From: Actinocatenispora comari | Lineage (GTDB): Bacteria; Actinomycetota; Actinomycetes; Mycobacteriales; Micromonosporaceae | Assembly (NCBI RefSeq): GCF_017312725.1 | Contig: NZ_BOPO01000055.1 | Span: 1-64,000, forward strand | Direction: 5' to 3' | Length of the DNA: 64,000 bases | Shown here: one piece after another, positions 1 through 8,562 of the stretch | How the letters are laid out: each line of letters starts with the position of its first letter | Position numbering within the stretch: the stretch's first letter is position 1 | Translations under genes and position numbers: made by a program | The notes under the pieces: model-generated | What the model was told of the DNA's origin: nothing | Seen by the model: only the letters and a program-made list of their open reading frames with translations | Database searches by the model: none

Positions 1-305
1 CCGACAACGGCGCCAACTACCGCGCGCACCGCTTCACCCGCATCGTGGCCAGCCACGGCGCCCGCCACCAACGCATCCGACCGTTCACACCCCGACACAA
101 CGGCAAGGTCGAACGCTACAACCGCATCCTGGCCGACGAACTGCTCTACACCCGAGCGTGGTCCAGCGAAGCCGAACGCGCCGCCGCCATCGACGTATGG
201 AACGTTCACTACAACTACCATCGAGCACACACCGCCATCGGAGACCGCCCACCAGCCTCACGGCTGCACGCAGGCGTCACCAACGTCATGACCCAGAACA
301 ACTAG
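1..305 (+). CDS. IS481-family transposase, C-terminal part (cut by window edge)
   Basis: The reading frame is open from base 3 and ends at TAG 303-305; its start lies left of the window. The visible 100 residues begin at the DNG that carries the second catalytic Asp of a DDE/D integrase core. They contain the block NGKVERYNRILADELLY, which carries the third acidic residue, and end with the HYNYHRAHTAIGDRPPASRL segment typical of IS481/IS3-like transposases. Such enzymes cut and join element ends during transposition. No terminal inverted repeat is recognisable in the 39 bases before the next gene, so the right end of the element cannot be placed. Whether the copy is intact depends on sequence outside the window. 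Confidence 0.85.
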   Translation, partial: DNGANYRAHRFTRIVASHGARHQRIRPFTPRHNGKVERYNRILADELLYTRAWSSEAERAAAIDVWNVHYNYHRAHTAIGDRPPASRLHAGVTNVMTQNN

Positions 306-344
306 ATGTGCCGCGGCTGGGCAACGTTCGGGCCGGTGCCGGTG

Positions 345-1007
345 TCACTCCAGGAAGGTGACGGTCTCCGCCAGCGGTGCGCGGGGGATGCGCGGGTGGG
401 TGACGGCAGGGTCGGCGGAGCCGATCGACAGTCCGCAGAACAGCAGCCGTTCGCGCGGCGGCGCGACCACCGCGGCGACGCTGCGGTGGTACTCCGCCCA
501 GGCGAGCTGGGCGCAGCTGTGCAGCCCCTCGGCCCGCAGCAGCAGCATCACCGTCTGCAGGTACATGCCGGCGTCGGCCCACTGTGGCGGCGCGGCGGCG
601 CGATCCAGGTAGCAGAACAGTGCGGTACCGGCGCCGAAGCAGGCCCAGTTCCGGGCCCGGGCGCGGGCCCGGGCCGGTACGTCGTCGCGGTCGATCCCGA
701 GCGCGCCGTACCGCCGCTCACCCAGTACGGCCATGCGGTCGTGCTGGCGTGGGGTGATCTCGGTGGGGTACACGGGGAACTCGGGCTCGTCGCCTCGGTC
801 GCCGGCCGCCACCCGTGCGGCGACCTGTTTCGTCAGCTCGGCCAGGGCCGCGCCGGACAGCACGCAGCTGTACCACGGTTGCAGGTTGCTGCCCGACGGC
901 GCCTGCGCGGCAGCACCGAGCACTCGTTGCAGCACCGCTCGGGGCACCGGCCGATCGGTGAAGCGGCGGATCGACTGCCGGGTCCGTACCGCGTCGTAGA
1001 CGTCCAT
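345..1007 (-). CDS. nitroreductase-family FMN oxidoreductase
   Basis: 220 residues from ATG 1007; an earlier GTG start would add a proline-rich tail not expected in the family. The opening DVYDAVRTRQSIRRFTDRPV is the classic nitroreductase start, with arginines that contact FMN phosphate. QAPSGSNLQPWYSCV follows, as in NfsB/BluB-like enzymes, and a second FMN-contact region lies near GLSIGSADP at the C-terminus. Members are homodimers that reduce nitroaromatics, quinones or flavins with NAD(P)H. The substrate cannot be read from sequence. The gene stands first in a run of minus-strand genes but is 81 bases downstream of its neighbour, so co-transcription is uncertain. Confidence 0.9.
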   Translation of the reverse strand: MDVYDAVRTRQSIRRFTDRPVPRAVLQRVLGAAAQAPSGSNLQPWYSCVLSGAALAELTKQVAARVAAGDRGDEPEFPVYPTEITPRQHDRMAVLGERRYGALGIDRDDVPARARARARNWACFGAGTALFCYLDRAAAPPQWADAGMYLQTVMLLLRAEGLHSCAQLAWAEYHRSVAAVVAPPRERLLFCGLSIGSADPAVTHPRIPRAPLAETVTFLE

Positions 1008-1088
1008 CGGGCTCACGGTAGGCAGTGCGGACGGCGGTGGCGGCGGCCTGCACCGGATCTGCACACGATCGGCCCGGCCGCCACACCG

Positions 1089-2324
1089 TCACAGGGGGCC
1101 GGTGGCGAGGAAGGCTTCGCAGGTGGTGCCGGCGTAGTCGGTGGCGATCTCGACGATCCGGGTCTGGTCGGTGGTCGGCGCGAGCGCGGAGCTGTAGTTC
1201 GGGCAGTAGTTGTCGTACGCGGTGGGCACCTGCACCGGTGCCGCGATGCGGTGCCACGGCCCGGCGCCGCCGGCGGAGTTGGTCAGCAGGGTGGTGCCGT
1301 TGCCGGCGTCGGACCCGCCGCCGGCGGTCACGTACAGCTGACCGACCAGCACGATCTTCCCGGTCGCGGAGCCGTCGTCGACGATCGCGGTGGTGGGCGT
1401 GTGCCGGAAGTGGGTACCGTCGTCGGCCACGATGCGGGTACCGGGCTGGGCCGGGTCGCCCCAGTCGGCGCCGTCGGCGGAGGTCCGGTAGTACACGTCG
1501 CAGGCGAAGCTGGAGCCGCAGATCTCGTAGGTCATGATCCGGGTCCCGTTGCGCAGCGTGCGCACCACCGCCATGCCCGGCCGCGCGCCCGAGTCGGCCA
1601 GCGACACCACCGGATAGGGGGTGGACCAGGTGATGCCGTCGGCGGAGAACACCTCCATCAGCGCCTGGCTGTGGGTGGGCTGCTGGGTCTCGTCGGAGTA
1701 GTAGAGCGCCAGCTGCCCTTCGGCGTCGACGTGCATCTCCGGTTCCCACAGGCCGCCGGTGTTCGGCGCGGTCAGTACGGTCGAGACCTTCGACCAGGTG
1801 GCGCCGTGGTCGGTGCTGGCCCACAGGTCGATGGACATCCGCCGGTTGTCGCCGGCGTCGGCGCCGAACGAGCCGGACCACAGCAGCGTGCCGGCCGGCA
1901 TCGTGCCGACCGCGCTGGGCAGTTCGTAGACGCTGGTGCAGCAGAAGCCGCCCGCGGCGGCCGGATGGCGCACCTGACCGATCCGGTCGAAGCTGGCGCC
2001 GTCGTCGGTGCTGCGCCAGATCGCGCCGTACCCCTGCGGGTCGAACGAGACGGTGGAGGCGATCAGCTGCCCGTTCGCGTCGCCGGAGTGCGCCAGCCGG
2101 ATCAACCGCGGGTACAGCTGGGTACCGGTGCCCAGCTCGGTCCCGGTCGCCGCCGGTGCGGCGGCGGGGTCGTCGGACGGGTGGGTGGCGGCGGCCGCTG
2201 GGTGCTGGGGCGCGCCGGCGCGGTGCGGCGCGGCCGACACGGTGGTGCTGCTGCCGACCAGCGCCAGGCAGGCCGCCACGGCGACGACGAGGCCGGCGAG
2301 CCGGCGCGGTGCCAGTACGGTCAT
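1089..2324 (-). CDS. secreted sialidase-like (BNR/Asp-box) glycosidase
   Basis: 411 residues. The start is ATG 2324, with GGAGGT six bases upstream, which gives a clean signal peptide (MTVLAPRRLAGL, a hydrophobic stretch, then VSAAP). The mature part carries Asp-box repeats of the S-x-D-x-G-x-x-[FW] type (STDDGASF, STDHGATW, SADGITW, TSADGADW), which mark a six-bladed sialidase-fold propeller. The late motif YCPNYSSALAP resembles GH93 exo-arabinanases more than GH33 sialidases, so the substrate may be arabinan or another extracellular glycan rather than sialic acid. No carbohydrate-binding module is present. It probably acts outside the cell. A secreted propeller glycosidase is well supported; the exact activity is not. 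Confidence 0.75.
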   Translation of the reverse strand: MTVLAPRRLAGLVVAVAACLALVGSSTTVSAAPHRAGAPQHPAAAATHPSDDPAAAPAATGTELGTGTQLYPRLIRLAHSGDANGQLIASTVSFDPQGYGAIWRSTDDGASFDRIGQVRHPAAAGGFCCTSVYELPSAVGTMPAGTLLWSGSFGADAGDNRRMSIDLWASTDHGATWSKVSTVLTAPNTGGLWEPEMHVDAEGQLALYYSDETQQPTHSQALMEVFSADGITWSTPYPVVSLADSGARPGMAVVRTLRNGTRIMTYEICGSSFACDVYYRTSADGADWGDPAQPGTRIVADDGTHFRHTPTTAIVDDGSATGKIVLVGQLYVTAGGGSDAGNGTTLLTNSAGGAGPWHRIAAPVQVPTAYDNYCPNYSSALAPTTDQTRIVEIATDYAGTTCEAFLATGPL

Positions 2325-2520
2325 CGCGACCTCCACGGTGCCGTTCGACCTGCCGCTTCGGCAGGCGGCGAGAAAACGATTTCCGTACAATACGCGGATA
2401 GGTGATGTATGTCCAGATTGCCGCCTCCGGCGGCCGCTCGCCCGCGCGCCGCGACCCGTCTGAACCGCGCGGCGCGGCGGTGAAGTCCGCCGGTGCCACC
2501 GGGCCGGCCGATCCGGCCGC

Positions 2521-3636
2521 CTATCCGGTGGACTCCACCAGCTCGGCGAGCGGGGGGAGGGCCGCGACGGCCGCGTCGATCCGGGCCGCCGGGTACGGCG
2601 TGCGGCGGCTGGTGCCGAACAGTTCCCAGTAGAAGTCGTTGACCGCGACCGTGACCGCCGCGTTCCGCTCGATCAGCGCCGCGATCGCCGGCGGCGCGTC
2701 GACGACCCGGGTACCGGCCGCGCAGCGGCGCAGGTAGTCGTTGCGGGCGGGGGTCCCGTCGGCGGCGCGCAGCGGCACCCCGCACACGTGCCCGACCAGC
2801 CAGTTGATCAGCTGGCTCAGCGCGTGGGCGACGTCGTGGTTGCGGTGGGCCGCCACGAAGGCCGCCTCGGCCGCGGACAGCGTGAACCCGGCCGAGGTCG
2901 CCAGGCCCAGATCCACCAGGTAGAGCCGCTCGCCGTCGGTGCGGACGTTGCCGAAGTGCGCGTCGAAGTGCCGCAGCCCGGCGGTGTCGAGGAAGCCGAG
3001 ATCGACGCGCAGCCGCCGCTCCACCATCCTGGCCGCCGCGGCGATCGCCGCCGGCCCCGCGGCGAGCCGGCCGAGCAGCCAGTCGTTCAGGCCGTCCGGC
3101 ACGTACTCCAGGAACAGCACGACGCTCGCCGACGCCGCGGCGGTCGCCTCGATCCGTTGCCGCACCGCTGGGGAACCGTGCAGGTACGCGACGGCGCGGT
3201 CGACGTCGGCGAGTTCGTCGGTCAGCGGTGGGCTGCCGGGCAGCATCCGCCAGTGGTACAGCAACGGGAACGCCTCGGTGCGTCGCGCGCGCACCCAGCC
3301 GGTGGTCATCGCGTTCGCGGCCACCTCCCGCCACACCCCGAACCCCGGGTGCCCGCCGACGCCGTACTGGCACCACAGCGGCAGGTCGAACAGGTTCGCC
3401 GTGGATCCGAGGTTCTCCGGGCGGCGTTCCCGGTCACTGAGCGGGATCCGCTTGACGAACACCGGCGTGCCGTCGACCGCCAGCAGCGCCGAGGTACCGC
3501 CGATCCCGTGCGCCAGCGGCCGTGCGCCGTGCACCAGCCGTACCAGCTCGTCGTCGGTGCGCGCCGCCAGCACCTGCGCGACCGCGTCGTCGCGGGCGAG
3601 CCGCGCATCGAGCTGTCGGGCCGCAGGTTTCGGCAC
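2521..3636 (-). CDS. protein-kinase-fold phosphotransferase, function unknown
   Basis: 371 residues from GTG 3636, chosen because GGAGA stands seven bases upstream and only 35 bases separate it from the preceding gene. Kinase-fold residues are visible: the lysine in VFVKRIPL (K62), the catalytic loop HFDAHFGN (D225, N230) and the metal-binding DLG (D242). This is the layout of aminoglycoside/choline kinase-like and lanthionine-synthetase-like kinases. The segments between are tryptophan-rich and do not match a subfamily I recognise. A substrate cannot be named; a small-molecule or protein phosphotransferase is likely. It sits directly downstream of a methyltransferase gene and probably shares its transcript. 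Confidence 0.65.
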   Translation of the reverse strand: MPKPAARQLDARLARDDAVAQVLAARTDDELVRLVHGARPLAHGIGGTSALLAVDGTPVFVKRIPLSDRERRPENLGSTANLFDLPLWCQYGVGGHPGFGVWREVAANAMTTGWVRARRTEAFPLLYHWRMLPGSPPLTDELADVDRAVAYLHGSPAVRQRIEATAAASASVVLFLEYVPDGLNDWLLGRLAAGPAAIAAAARMVERRLRVDLGFLDTAGLRHFDAHFGNVRTDGERLYLVDLGLATSAGFTLSAAEAAFVAAHRNHDVAHALSQLINWLVGHVCGVPLRAADGTPARNDYLRRCAAGTRVVDAPPAIAALIERNAAVTVAVNDFYWELFGTSRRTPYPAARIDAAVAALPPLAELVESTG

Positions 3637-3671
3637 GGGCGTCTCCGATCGGTGCTGGCGGCGGTCGTGGG

Positions 3672-4448
3672 TCAGGGCAGGGCGCGGATCAGCACCAGGG
3701 ACCCGAGCAGCTCGCTCTGGTGCCGGAGCCGGCCGTGCCGCTGGTCCCAGGCGCCGGAGTCCAGCGCGGCGCGCAGCCGGTCGGTGTACTGCTCGGCCAG
3801 CGCGGGCTCGACGAAGCTCCAGGCCGAACAGGACTGCCGGGCGGCGGGGTCGAGCAGCATCTCCGGGCGCGCGTAGTACGCCTCGTTGAAGCCGTCGACG
3901 CAGTCCGCCGGGATCGGTACCGTCCGCACGTCGGCCCGGCCGCCCAGGATGCCGACGAGGTCGTCGATCGCCGGGTAGCGCCGGGCCTCGGTGTCGAGCA
4001 CCGCCGGCGCGTACTCGTACAGCCAGAAGTCGCGGACCCGGTCCGGGTCGCAGGTCAGCACGACGACCGGCCCGCGGGCGACCCGGCGCATCTCGCGCAG
4101 CCCGGCGGCCGGATCGGGCCACTGGTGCACGCTGAAGGTGGTCATCGCGGCGTCGAACGCGTCGTCGCCGAACGGCAGCTGCTCGGCCACCCCGTCGACC
4201 GCCTCGGGCAGGTGCGCGGGACGCTGCGCGCGCATCGACGCGGACGGCTCGACCGGGGTGACCGCGAAGCGCGGCGACTCGTACGAGCCGGCGCCGGCGC
4301 CGACGTTGACCACGGTGCGGGCGCCGGCCAGCGCCTGCTCGATCAGGGCGGTGATGCGCGGCTCAGGCCGGCGGTACCGCGCGTACGCCACCCCGATCGC
4401 GCCGTAGTCGGCGTCCCCGGCGCTCCCGTCGGTCGTGCGTGCGCTCAT
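3672..4448 (-). CDS. class I SAM-dependent methyltransferase
   Basis: 258 residues from ATG 4448, which has GGAGGG eleven bases upstream; longer frames would run into the tandem repeat 5' of the gene. Motif I is VVNVGAGAGSY (about residues 46-56). It is followed by an acidic post-motif and by FDAAMTTFSVHQWPDP, the motif II/III region of the UbiE/Methyltransf_11 family. The C-terminus (YYARPEMLLDPAARQSCSAW) matches actinobacterial small-molecule methyltransferases. The methyl acceptor is unknown. It lies immediately upstream of the kinase-fold gene, suggesting a joint tailoring or modification role (inference). Confidence 0.85.
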   Translation of the reverse strand: MSARTTDGSAGDADYGAIGVAYARYRRPEPRITALIEQALAGARTVVNVGAGAGSYESPRFAVTPVEPSASMRAQRPAHLPEAVDGVAEQLPFGDDAFDAAMTTFSVHQWPDPAAGLREMRRVARGPVVVLTCDPDRVRDFWLYEYAPAVLDTEARRYPAIDDLVGILGGRADVRTVPIPADCVDGFNEAYYARPEMLLDPAARQSCSAWSFVEPALAEQYTDRLRAALDSGAWDQRHGRLRHQSELLGSLVLIRALP

Positions 4449-4490
4449 CAGCAGGCCCCCTCCGCCGTGGTTCGTCCCGCCATCCTCACC

Positions 4491-4592
4491 CGCGGCGCCG
4501 CGCGGCGGCCCGGCTCGGTGTCGACGATCACGTGACCGCGGCGCCGCGCGGCGGCCCGGCTCGGTGTCGACGATCACGTGACCGCGGCGCCG
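4491..4592. repeat. 46-bp perfect tandem repeat, 2.2 copies
   Basis: Two identical 46-base units lie head to tail at 4491-4536 and 4537-4582, followed by the first ten bases of a third. Each unit holds a GTCGAC site and the palindrome TCACGTGA. The repeat fills most of the space between the thioesterase and methyltransferase genes and would lie in the leader of the methyltransferase-kinase transcript. Confidence 0.95.
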
Positions 4593-4638
4593 TCCCGCGT
4601 CGGGATGCGCCGGCCTCGCCGCGCGGTTGCCGGGCGTC

Positions 4639-5091
4639 TCAGGACTCGCGGGGGACACCGATGACGGTCTGCTGGCCGACGGCGACCAGCTTGCGCGCGG
4701 CCGCGGTCACCGCGTGCACCTCCAGCTGGCAGACGCTCAACGTCCGCCCGGACCGGACGACGACGCCGGTGGCTTCCAGCCGGTCACCGGCGGCCGGGGC
4801 GAGCAGGTTCAGCTTGTACTCGACGGTCAGCACCTCCGCGGTGTCCGGCAGCATGGTCAGCGCCGCGTACCCGCCGGCGCTGTCGGCGATCGCGCTGGTC
4901 GCCCCGGCGTGCACGTACCCGTGCTGCTGGCTGACCTCCGGGCGGCGCGCCAGGCTGATGCCCACCCGACCGGCCGCGACCTGCACGAGTTCGGCGCCGA
5001 GCAGCCGCATCAGCCCCTGCCGGCCGAAACTCTCGCGGATCCGGGCGACCACCTCGGGTGTGGCCTGGTCGTGGGTTGCGGCATCGGGCAC
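4639..5091 (-). CDS. PaaI-family hotdog thioesterase
   Basis: 150 residues, a normal length for a single hotdog domain. The family signature HGYVHAGATSAIADSAGGYAA (HGG-type loop plus central helix) is present, followed by the beta-sheet pattern LTVEYKLNLLAPAAGD and a terminal VCQLEVHAVT strand. PaaI-like enzymes hydrolyse acyl- or aryl-CoA thioesters in the cytoplasm. The acyl group is unknown. It follows the MerR gene by 75 bases on the same strand and may be co-transcribed with it. Confidence 0.88.
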   Translation of the reverse strand: MPDAATHDQATPEVVARIRESFGRQGLMRLLGAELVQVAAGRVGISLARRPEVSQQHGYVHAGATSAIADSAGGYAALTMLPDTAEVLTVEYKLNLLAPAAGDRLEATGVVVRSGRTLSVCQLEVHAVTAAARKLVAVGQQTVIGVPRES

Positions 5092-5166
5092 GGGGTCTCC
5101 CTGAATCGGCGGTCGTGGTTGCGGCGGCCACCCGGATCCGGCGGTACGGGTCGGCCCGGTCGACGC

Positions 5167-5715
5167 TCAGCGGGCGGTCGGGGCCCAGAGCTGGTCGGCG
5201 TCGCCGGCGGCGAGGCTGCCGCGGTAGACGTCGATCTTGTGGTCGATGAGCGTCAGGTTCTCCTGGATCTCGGCGAGCCGGGCGCGCACGTCGGCGCGGT
5301 GCGCCTCCAGCAGGGCGAGCCGCTCGGCCTCGTTGCCGGGGCCGGCGGCGACCAGCTCCGCGTACCGGCGGATGCCCCGGATCGGCATCCCGGTGGCGCG
5401 CAGCTTGGTGCAGATGACGACCCACTTGAGGTCGAGTTCCCGGTACCGGCGACGGCCGCCGCTGGTGCGGTCGACCGCGCTGATGACCAGCCCGGCCCGC
5501 TCGTAGTAGCGGAGCGTGTGCACGCTCACCCCGGTGCGGCGAGCGGCCTCGGCGATCGTCACGCCCTCGGCCGGCAGCGGCTCGCGCGGCCTCTTGCGCC
5601 GGGGCGGGTGTTCCGACGCCTCCTCGCGCCGAGCCGGGTGGTCCGAACGGTCGTCCCGGGTCGTCGATGGTGAGCGTGTCGAACCGGACTTCGACTGCGG
5701 CTTGACTTCGAGCAC
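5167..5715 (-). CDS. MerR-family transcriptional regulator
   Basis: 182 residues if translation starts at GTG 5715. The winged-helix begins only at VTIAEAARRTGVSVHTLRYY (about residue 51), preceded by a basic, disordered tail. A start at GTG 5565 would give a compact MerR protein, so the true start is open. After the wing (SGGRRRYRELDLKWV) comes the long dimerisation helix ending NLTLIDHKIDVYRGSLA, as in the NimR/YyaN branch that senses organic compounds; no metal-binding cysteines are present. It is divergent from an MFS efflux gene and very probably activates it through the 19-bp-spacer promoter between them. Starting at 5715, the gene would overlap its own operator. Confidence 0.88.
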   Translation of the reverse strand: MLEVKPQSKSGSTRSPSTTRDDRSDHPARREEASEHPPRRKRPREPLPAEGVTIAEAARRTGVSVHTLRYYERAGLVISAVDRTSGGRRRYRELDLKWVVICTKLRATGMPIRGIRRYAELVAAGPGNEAERLALLEAHRADVRARLAEIQENLTLIDHKIDVYRGSLAAGDADQLWAPTAR

Positions 5716-5732
5716 GCTCTAAATCCTAGCGT
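5702..5732 (+). promoter_or_regulatory. MerR-type promoter and operator of the MFS efflux gene
   Basis: TTGACT (5702-5707) and TAGCGT (5727-5732) are separated by 19 bp, the stretched spacing characteristic of MerR-activated promoters. Inside lies a 10-2-10 inverted repeat, GACTTCGAGC / GCTCTAAATC (5704-5713 and 5716-5725), matching at eight of ten positions. The -10 ends seven bases before ATG 5740, so the transcript should be leaderless. Confidence 0.8.
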
Positions 5733-5739
5733 CGGTGGC

Positions 5740-7146
5740 ATGAGTTCACCCGTGTTGTCCCCCGCCCGGCCGGCGACGCTGAGCCGGCGCCGCCGGTACC
5801 TGGTGCTCGCGATCTGCTGCCTCAGCATGGTCGTGGTGGTGATGGACATCTCCGTCGTCAACGTCGCACTTCCGGCGATCCGCCACGATCTGCACGCCAC
5901 CGAGGCCGGGCTGCAGTGGACCGTCGACGCGTACACGCTGGTCCTGGCCGGGTTCCTGGTGCTGGCCGGGTCGACCGCGGACCGGGTGGGTCGGCGGCGG
6001 GTGTTCCAGCTCGGCCTGGCCGTGTTCGGGGTCGGGTCGCTGCTGTGCGGGCTGGCGCCCGGGACCGGTTGGCTGGTCGCGGCGCGGGCGGTGCAGGCGG
6101 TCGGCGGCACCATGCTCAACCCGGTGGCGATGGCGATCGTGGCGAACACGTTCACCGGTGCGGCGGAGCGGGCCCGAGCCATCGGCGTGTTCGGTTCGGT
6201 GTCCGGGCTGGGGCTCGCGCTGGGGCCGATCCTCGGCGGCGGCCTGGTGGACGCGTTCGGCTGGCGCGCGGTGTTCTGGCTCAACGTCCCGGTGGTGGCC
6301 GTCGCGCTTCTCGCCGCCGCACGCTACCTGCCGGAGTCGCGGGCGCCGCGGGCGCGCCGGTTCGACCCGGTCGGTCAGCTGCTGATGGTGGTACTGCTGG
6401 GCAGCGTGGTCACCGCGATCATCGAGTCGGGGTCCCGGGGCTGGGGCTCGCCGCTGATCGTCGGGCTGCTGGTGGTCGCGGCGCTCGCGGTGGCCGGCAT
6501 CGTCCGGTACGAGCCGCGCCGGGCCGACCCGCTGCTGGACCTGCGGCTGTTTCGCCGCGTGCAGTTCAGCTCCGCGATCGTGCTCGCGGTGTTCGCGCTC
6601 TGCGGGTTCGGTGCCTTCCTGTTCGTGACCACCCAGTACCTGCAGGACGTGCGCGGGATGTCGCCGGTCGCCGCGGGGTTGTGCCTGCTGCCGGTCGGGG
6701 CGCCGGTACTGGTGATCTCGCCGCTGACCGGCCGCGTCGTCGCCCGCTCCGGCCCGGTACCGCCGCTGCTGGTCGCCGGCAGCGCGCTGGCGCTGGGCGG
6801 GGTCGCGTCCCTGTGGCTGCGACCCGGCACGCCGCTGCTCGCGGTACTGGCGGTGTACCTGCTGTTCGGCGTGTTCCTGGGCACGGTGAACCCGCCGATC
6901 AGCAACACCGCGATCGCCGGGATGCCGCGTTCGATGGCCGGCCTGGCCGGCGCGCTCGCCTCCACCGGCCGGCAGACCGGTACCACGCTGGGCGTCGCGG
7001 TGTCCGGCGCGCTCGTCGGGCCGGCGCTGGCCGCCGGCGGTACCGGGTTCACCGGCGCGGCGCACGCGGTGTGGTGGATCGTCGCCGCGCTCGGCGCCGG
7101 CATCATCGCCCTCGCCCTGCTCGGCGCCCGTACGGCCCGCCCGTGA
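5740..7146 (+). CDS. MFS efflux transporter, DHA2 (EmrB/QacA) family
   Basis: 468 residues with about 14 hydrophobic segments. The DHA2 features are MDISVVNVALPAI in helix 1, LQWTVDAYTLVLAG in helix 2, the motif A loop GSTADRVGRRRVF, and motif C in helix 5 (GLGLALGPILGGGLVD). These proton-driven antiporters export cationic drugs, antibiotics or dyes across the cytoplasmic membrane. The gene is divergent from a MerR regulator across a 24-base gap containing a MerR-type promoter, so the substrate is likely also the inducer. The start fits a leaderless mRNA. The gene stands alone; the next gene is convergent. Confidence 0.93.
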   Translation: MSSPVLSPARPATLSRRRRYLVLAICCLSMVVVVMDISVVNVALPAIRHDLHATEAGLQWTVDAYTLVLAGFLVLAGSTADRVGRRRVFQLGLAVFGVGSLLCGLAPGTGWLVAARAVQAVGGTMLNPVAMAIVANTFTGAAERARAIGVFGSVSGLGLALGPILGGGLVDAFGWRAVFWLNVPVVAVALLAAARYLPESRAPRARRFDPVGQLLMVVLLGSVVTAIIESGSRGWGSPLIVGLLVVAALAVAGIVRYEPRRADPLLDLRLFRRVQFSSAIVLAVFALCGFGAFLFVTTQYLQDVRGMSPVAAGLCLLPVGAPVLVISPLTGRVVARSGPVPPLLVAGSALALGGVASLWLRPGTPLLAVLAVYLLFGVFLGTVNPPISNTAIAGMPRSMAGLAGALASTGRQTGTTLGVAVSGALVGPALAAGGTGFTGAAHAVWWIVAALGAGIIALALLGARTARP

Positions 7147-7174
7147 CGGCACCGACCCGGAACGGCGGCGCCCC

Positions 7175-7603
7175 TCACGGCCGGTGGCCGCGCTCCTGGA
7201 TCGTCCAGGTGTTGCCGTCCGGGTCGGCGAAGTCGACGAAACTGGCGTAGTCGCGCCGCTCCGGGTCCACACCGGGCTCGTGGTCGCCCTGCCAGTCTGG
7301 CACGGATCGCTTGTGCCGCAACGGACCTAGCGGTACGCCGCGGGCCGCGAGCTCGTCCCGCGCCGCCTCGACGTCGGTGACCACGAGGTAGCTGGTCCGG
7401 GTCGATCCCGGCAGCGCGTCGGTGAGCCCGACGCCGAACTGGATCGAGCAGGCCGAGCCGGGCGGGGTGAGCTGCACGACGCGGAACCGGTCGTTCGGCC
7501 GGTAGTCCACGTCGAGCCGGAAGCCGACCCGGTCGGTGTAGAACGCCACCGCCCGGTCCACGTCGCCGACCGGCAGCGTCACGGCCTCGATCGCGTAGTC
7601 CAC
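7175..7603 (-). CDS. VOC-superfamily (glyoxalase/bleomycin-resistance-like) protein
   Basis: 142 residues from GTG 7603. It has two beta-alpha-beta-beta-beta modules: the first begins AIEAVTLPVGDVDRAVAFYTD, the second runs through the strand YLVVTDVEAARDELAARG to the closing DFADPDGNTWTIQER. The terminal glutamate (in IQE) and an early acidic/histidine position are the usual metal ligands of the family. Members bind a metal and either sequester a toxic compound or catalyse isomerisation, hydrolysis or oxygenation. No substrate can be assigned. It is the last gene of a minus-strand group led by the NhaA-DsbA fusion. Confidence 0.88.
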   Translation of the reverse strand: MDYAIEAVTLPVGDVDRAVAFYTDRVGFRLDVDYRPNDRFRVVQLTPPGSACSIQFGVGLTDALPGSTRTSYLVVTDVEAARDELAARGVPLGPLRHKRSVPDWQGDHEPGVDPERRDYASFVDFADPDGNTWTIQERGHRP

Positions 7604-7665
7604 GGTGCGTCCGCCTCTCTTCGTTCGGTGGTGCTCGGATTCGCCGCCGCGCCGGGCGCCGGCGC

Positions 7666-8529
7666 TCACTGCGTGCGGCGCAGTTCGTCGACGTCGAGGC
7701 CGCGGTCGATGCCGTGCGGGACGACGGCCTGACCCGGCTCCAGTTCGAGCCGGGTGCCGTCCAGCGTGACCTCGACCAGGTCGGTTTCGAACGAGACGAA
7801 CCCGGCCACCGCGCCGACCTCGGGCCACGCGTCGACGTACGACCAGCCGGCCCGGCGCCGCTCGCCGATGTCGTAGTAGCTCGCCAATCCCTTGTACGGG
7901 CAGAAGGTCTGCCCGTCGACCGGGGTCAGCGCCGACTCGTCGACGTCGTCGCGCGGCACGTACCAGCGCGGTGCGAAGCCCGACTCGTACAGCGCGAGCG
8001 GGTGCGTGGTGTCGGCGACGACCCGGTCGCCGTCGCGCACCACCAGGTGCCGCGAGGTGTGCCGGACGTCGATCCGGTGGTACGGATCGGCGGCGTGGCC
8101 GACGATGCGGTCGTCCTCCTCGTAGAAACCGTCCATCGCCCGCCAGGCGAACGCGACCCGGTCCCGCAGCACCGCGGCGTGCGCCGGCGGGTCGACGAAC
8201 CCGTACCCGGCGCGTCTGGTCTCGGCGGTGCCGGCCTTCGCGGTGTACCAGCCGGTGGTGCCGAGCACCCGGTGCTCGGTGCTGCGCTCCTCGCGGGTGA
8301 GCACCCCGTCGGCGACGTCGGTCAGCGGGAAGAACGCCACCGGGTAGCGGCCCGGCTCGTGCAGCAGCACCACGTCCTCGCTGTCGGCGATCCACTCGCC
8401 GCCGAACCGGACCCGCATCCGGCGGCGCAGTGGCTCGGCGAACAGCAGCGGTTCGGGCAGCGGTTGAGCGACCAGGAACCGCCCGACCGGGTGTGCCGAC
8501 AGCGGTGCCTGTTGCCATGCCAGTCCCAT
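7666..8529 (-). CDS. tandem DUF427-domain protein
   Basis: 287 residues with two copies of DUF427, a small beta-rich domain of unknown function common in actinobacteria. The first copy spans about residues 38-130 and the second about residues 165-270. The second carries the conserved pattern RWYVPRDDV ... TFCPYKGLASYYDI, which defines the family. The C-terminus ends with a short charged tail. Single-domain DUF427 proteins are about 95-130 residues, so this is the duplicated form. It is 33 bases downstream of the NhaA-DsbA gene and 62 bases upstream of a VOC gene, all on the same strand, suggesting one transcript. No enzymatic role is established. Confidence 0.85.
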   Translation of the reverse strand: MGLAWQQAPLSAHPVGRFLVAQPLPEPLLFAEPLRRRMRVRFGGEWIADSEDVVLLHEPGRYPVAFFPLTDVADGVLTREERSTEHRVLGTTGWYTAKAGTAETRRAGYGFVDPPAHAAVLRDRVAFAWRAMDGFYEEDDRIVGHAADPYHRIDVRHTSRHLVVRDGDRVVADTTHPLALYESGFAPRWYVPRDDVDESALTPVDGQTFCPYKGLASYYDIGERRRAGWSYVDAWPEVGAVAGFVSFETDLVEVTLDGTRLELEPGQAVVPHGIDRGLDVDELRRTQ

Positions 8530-8562
8530 GATGTCTCCCTGTTTCGTTGGTGTACCGGGCGA

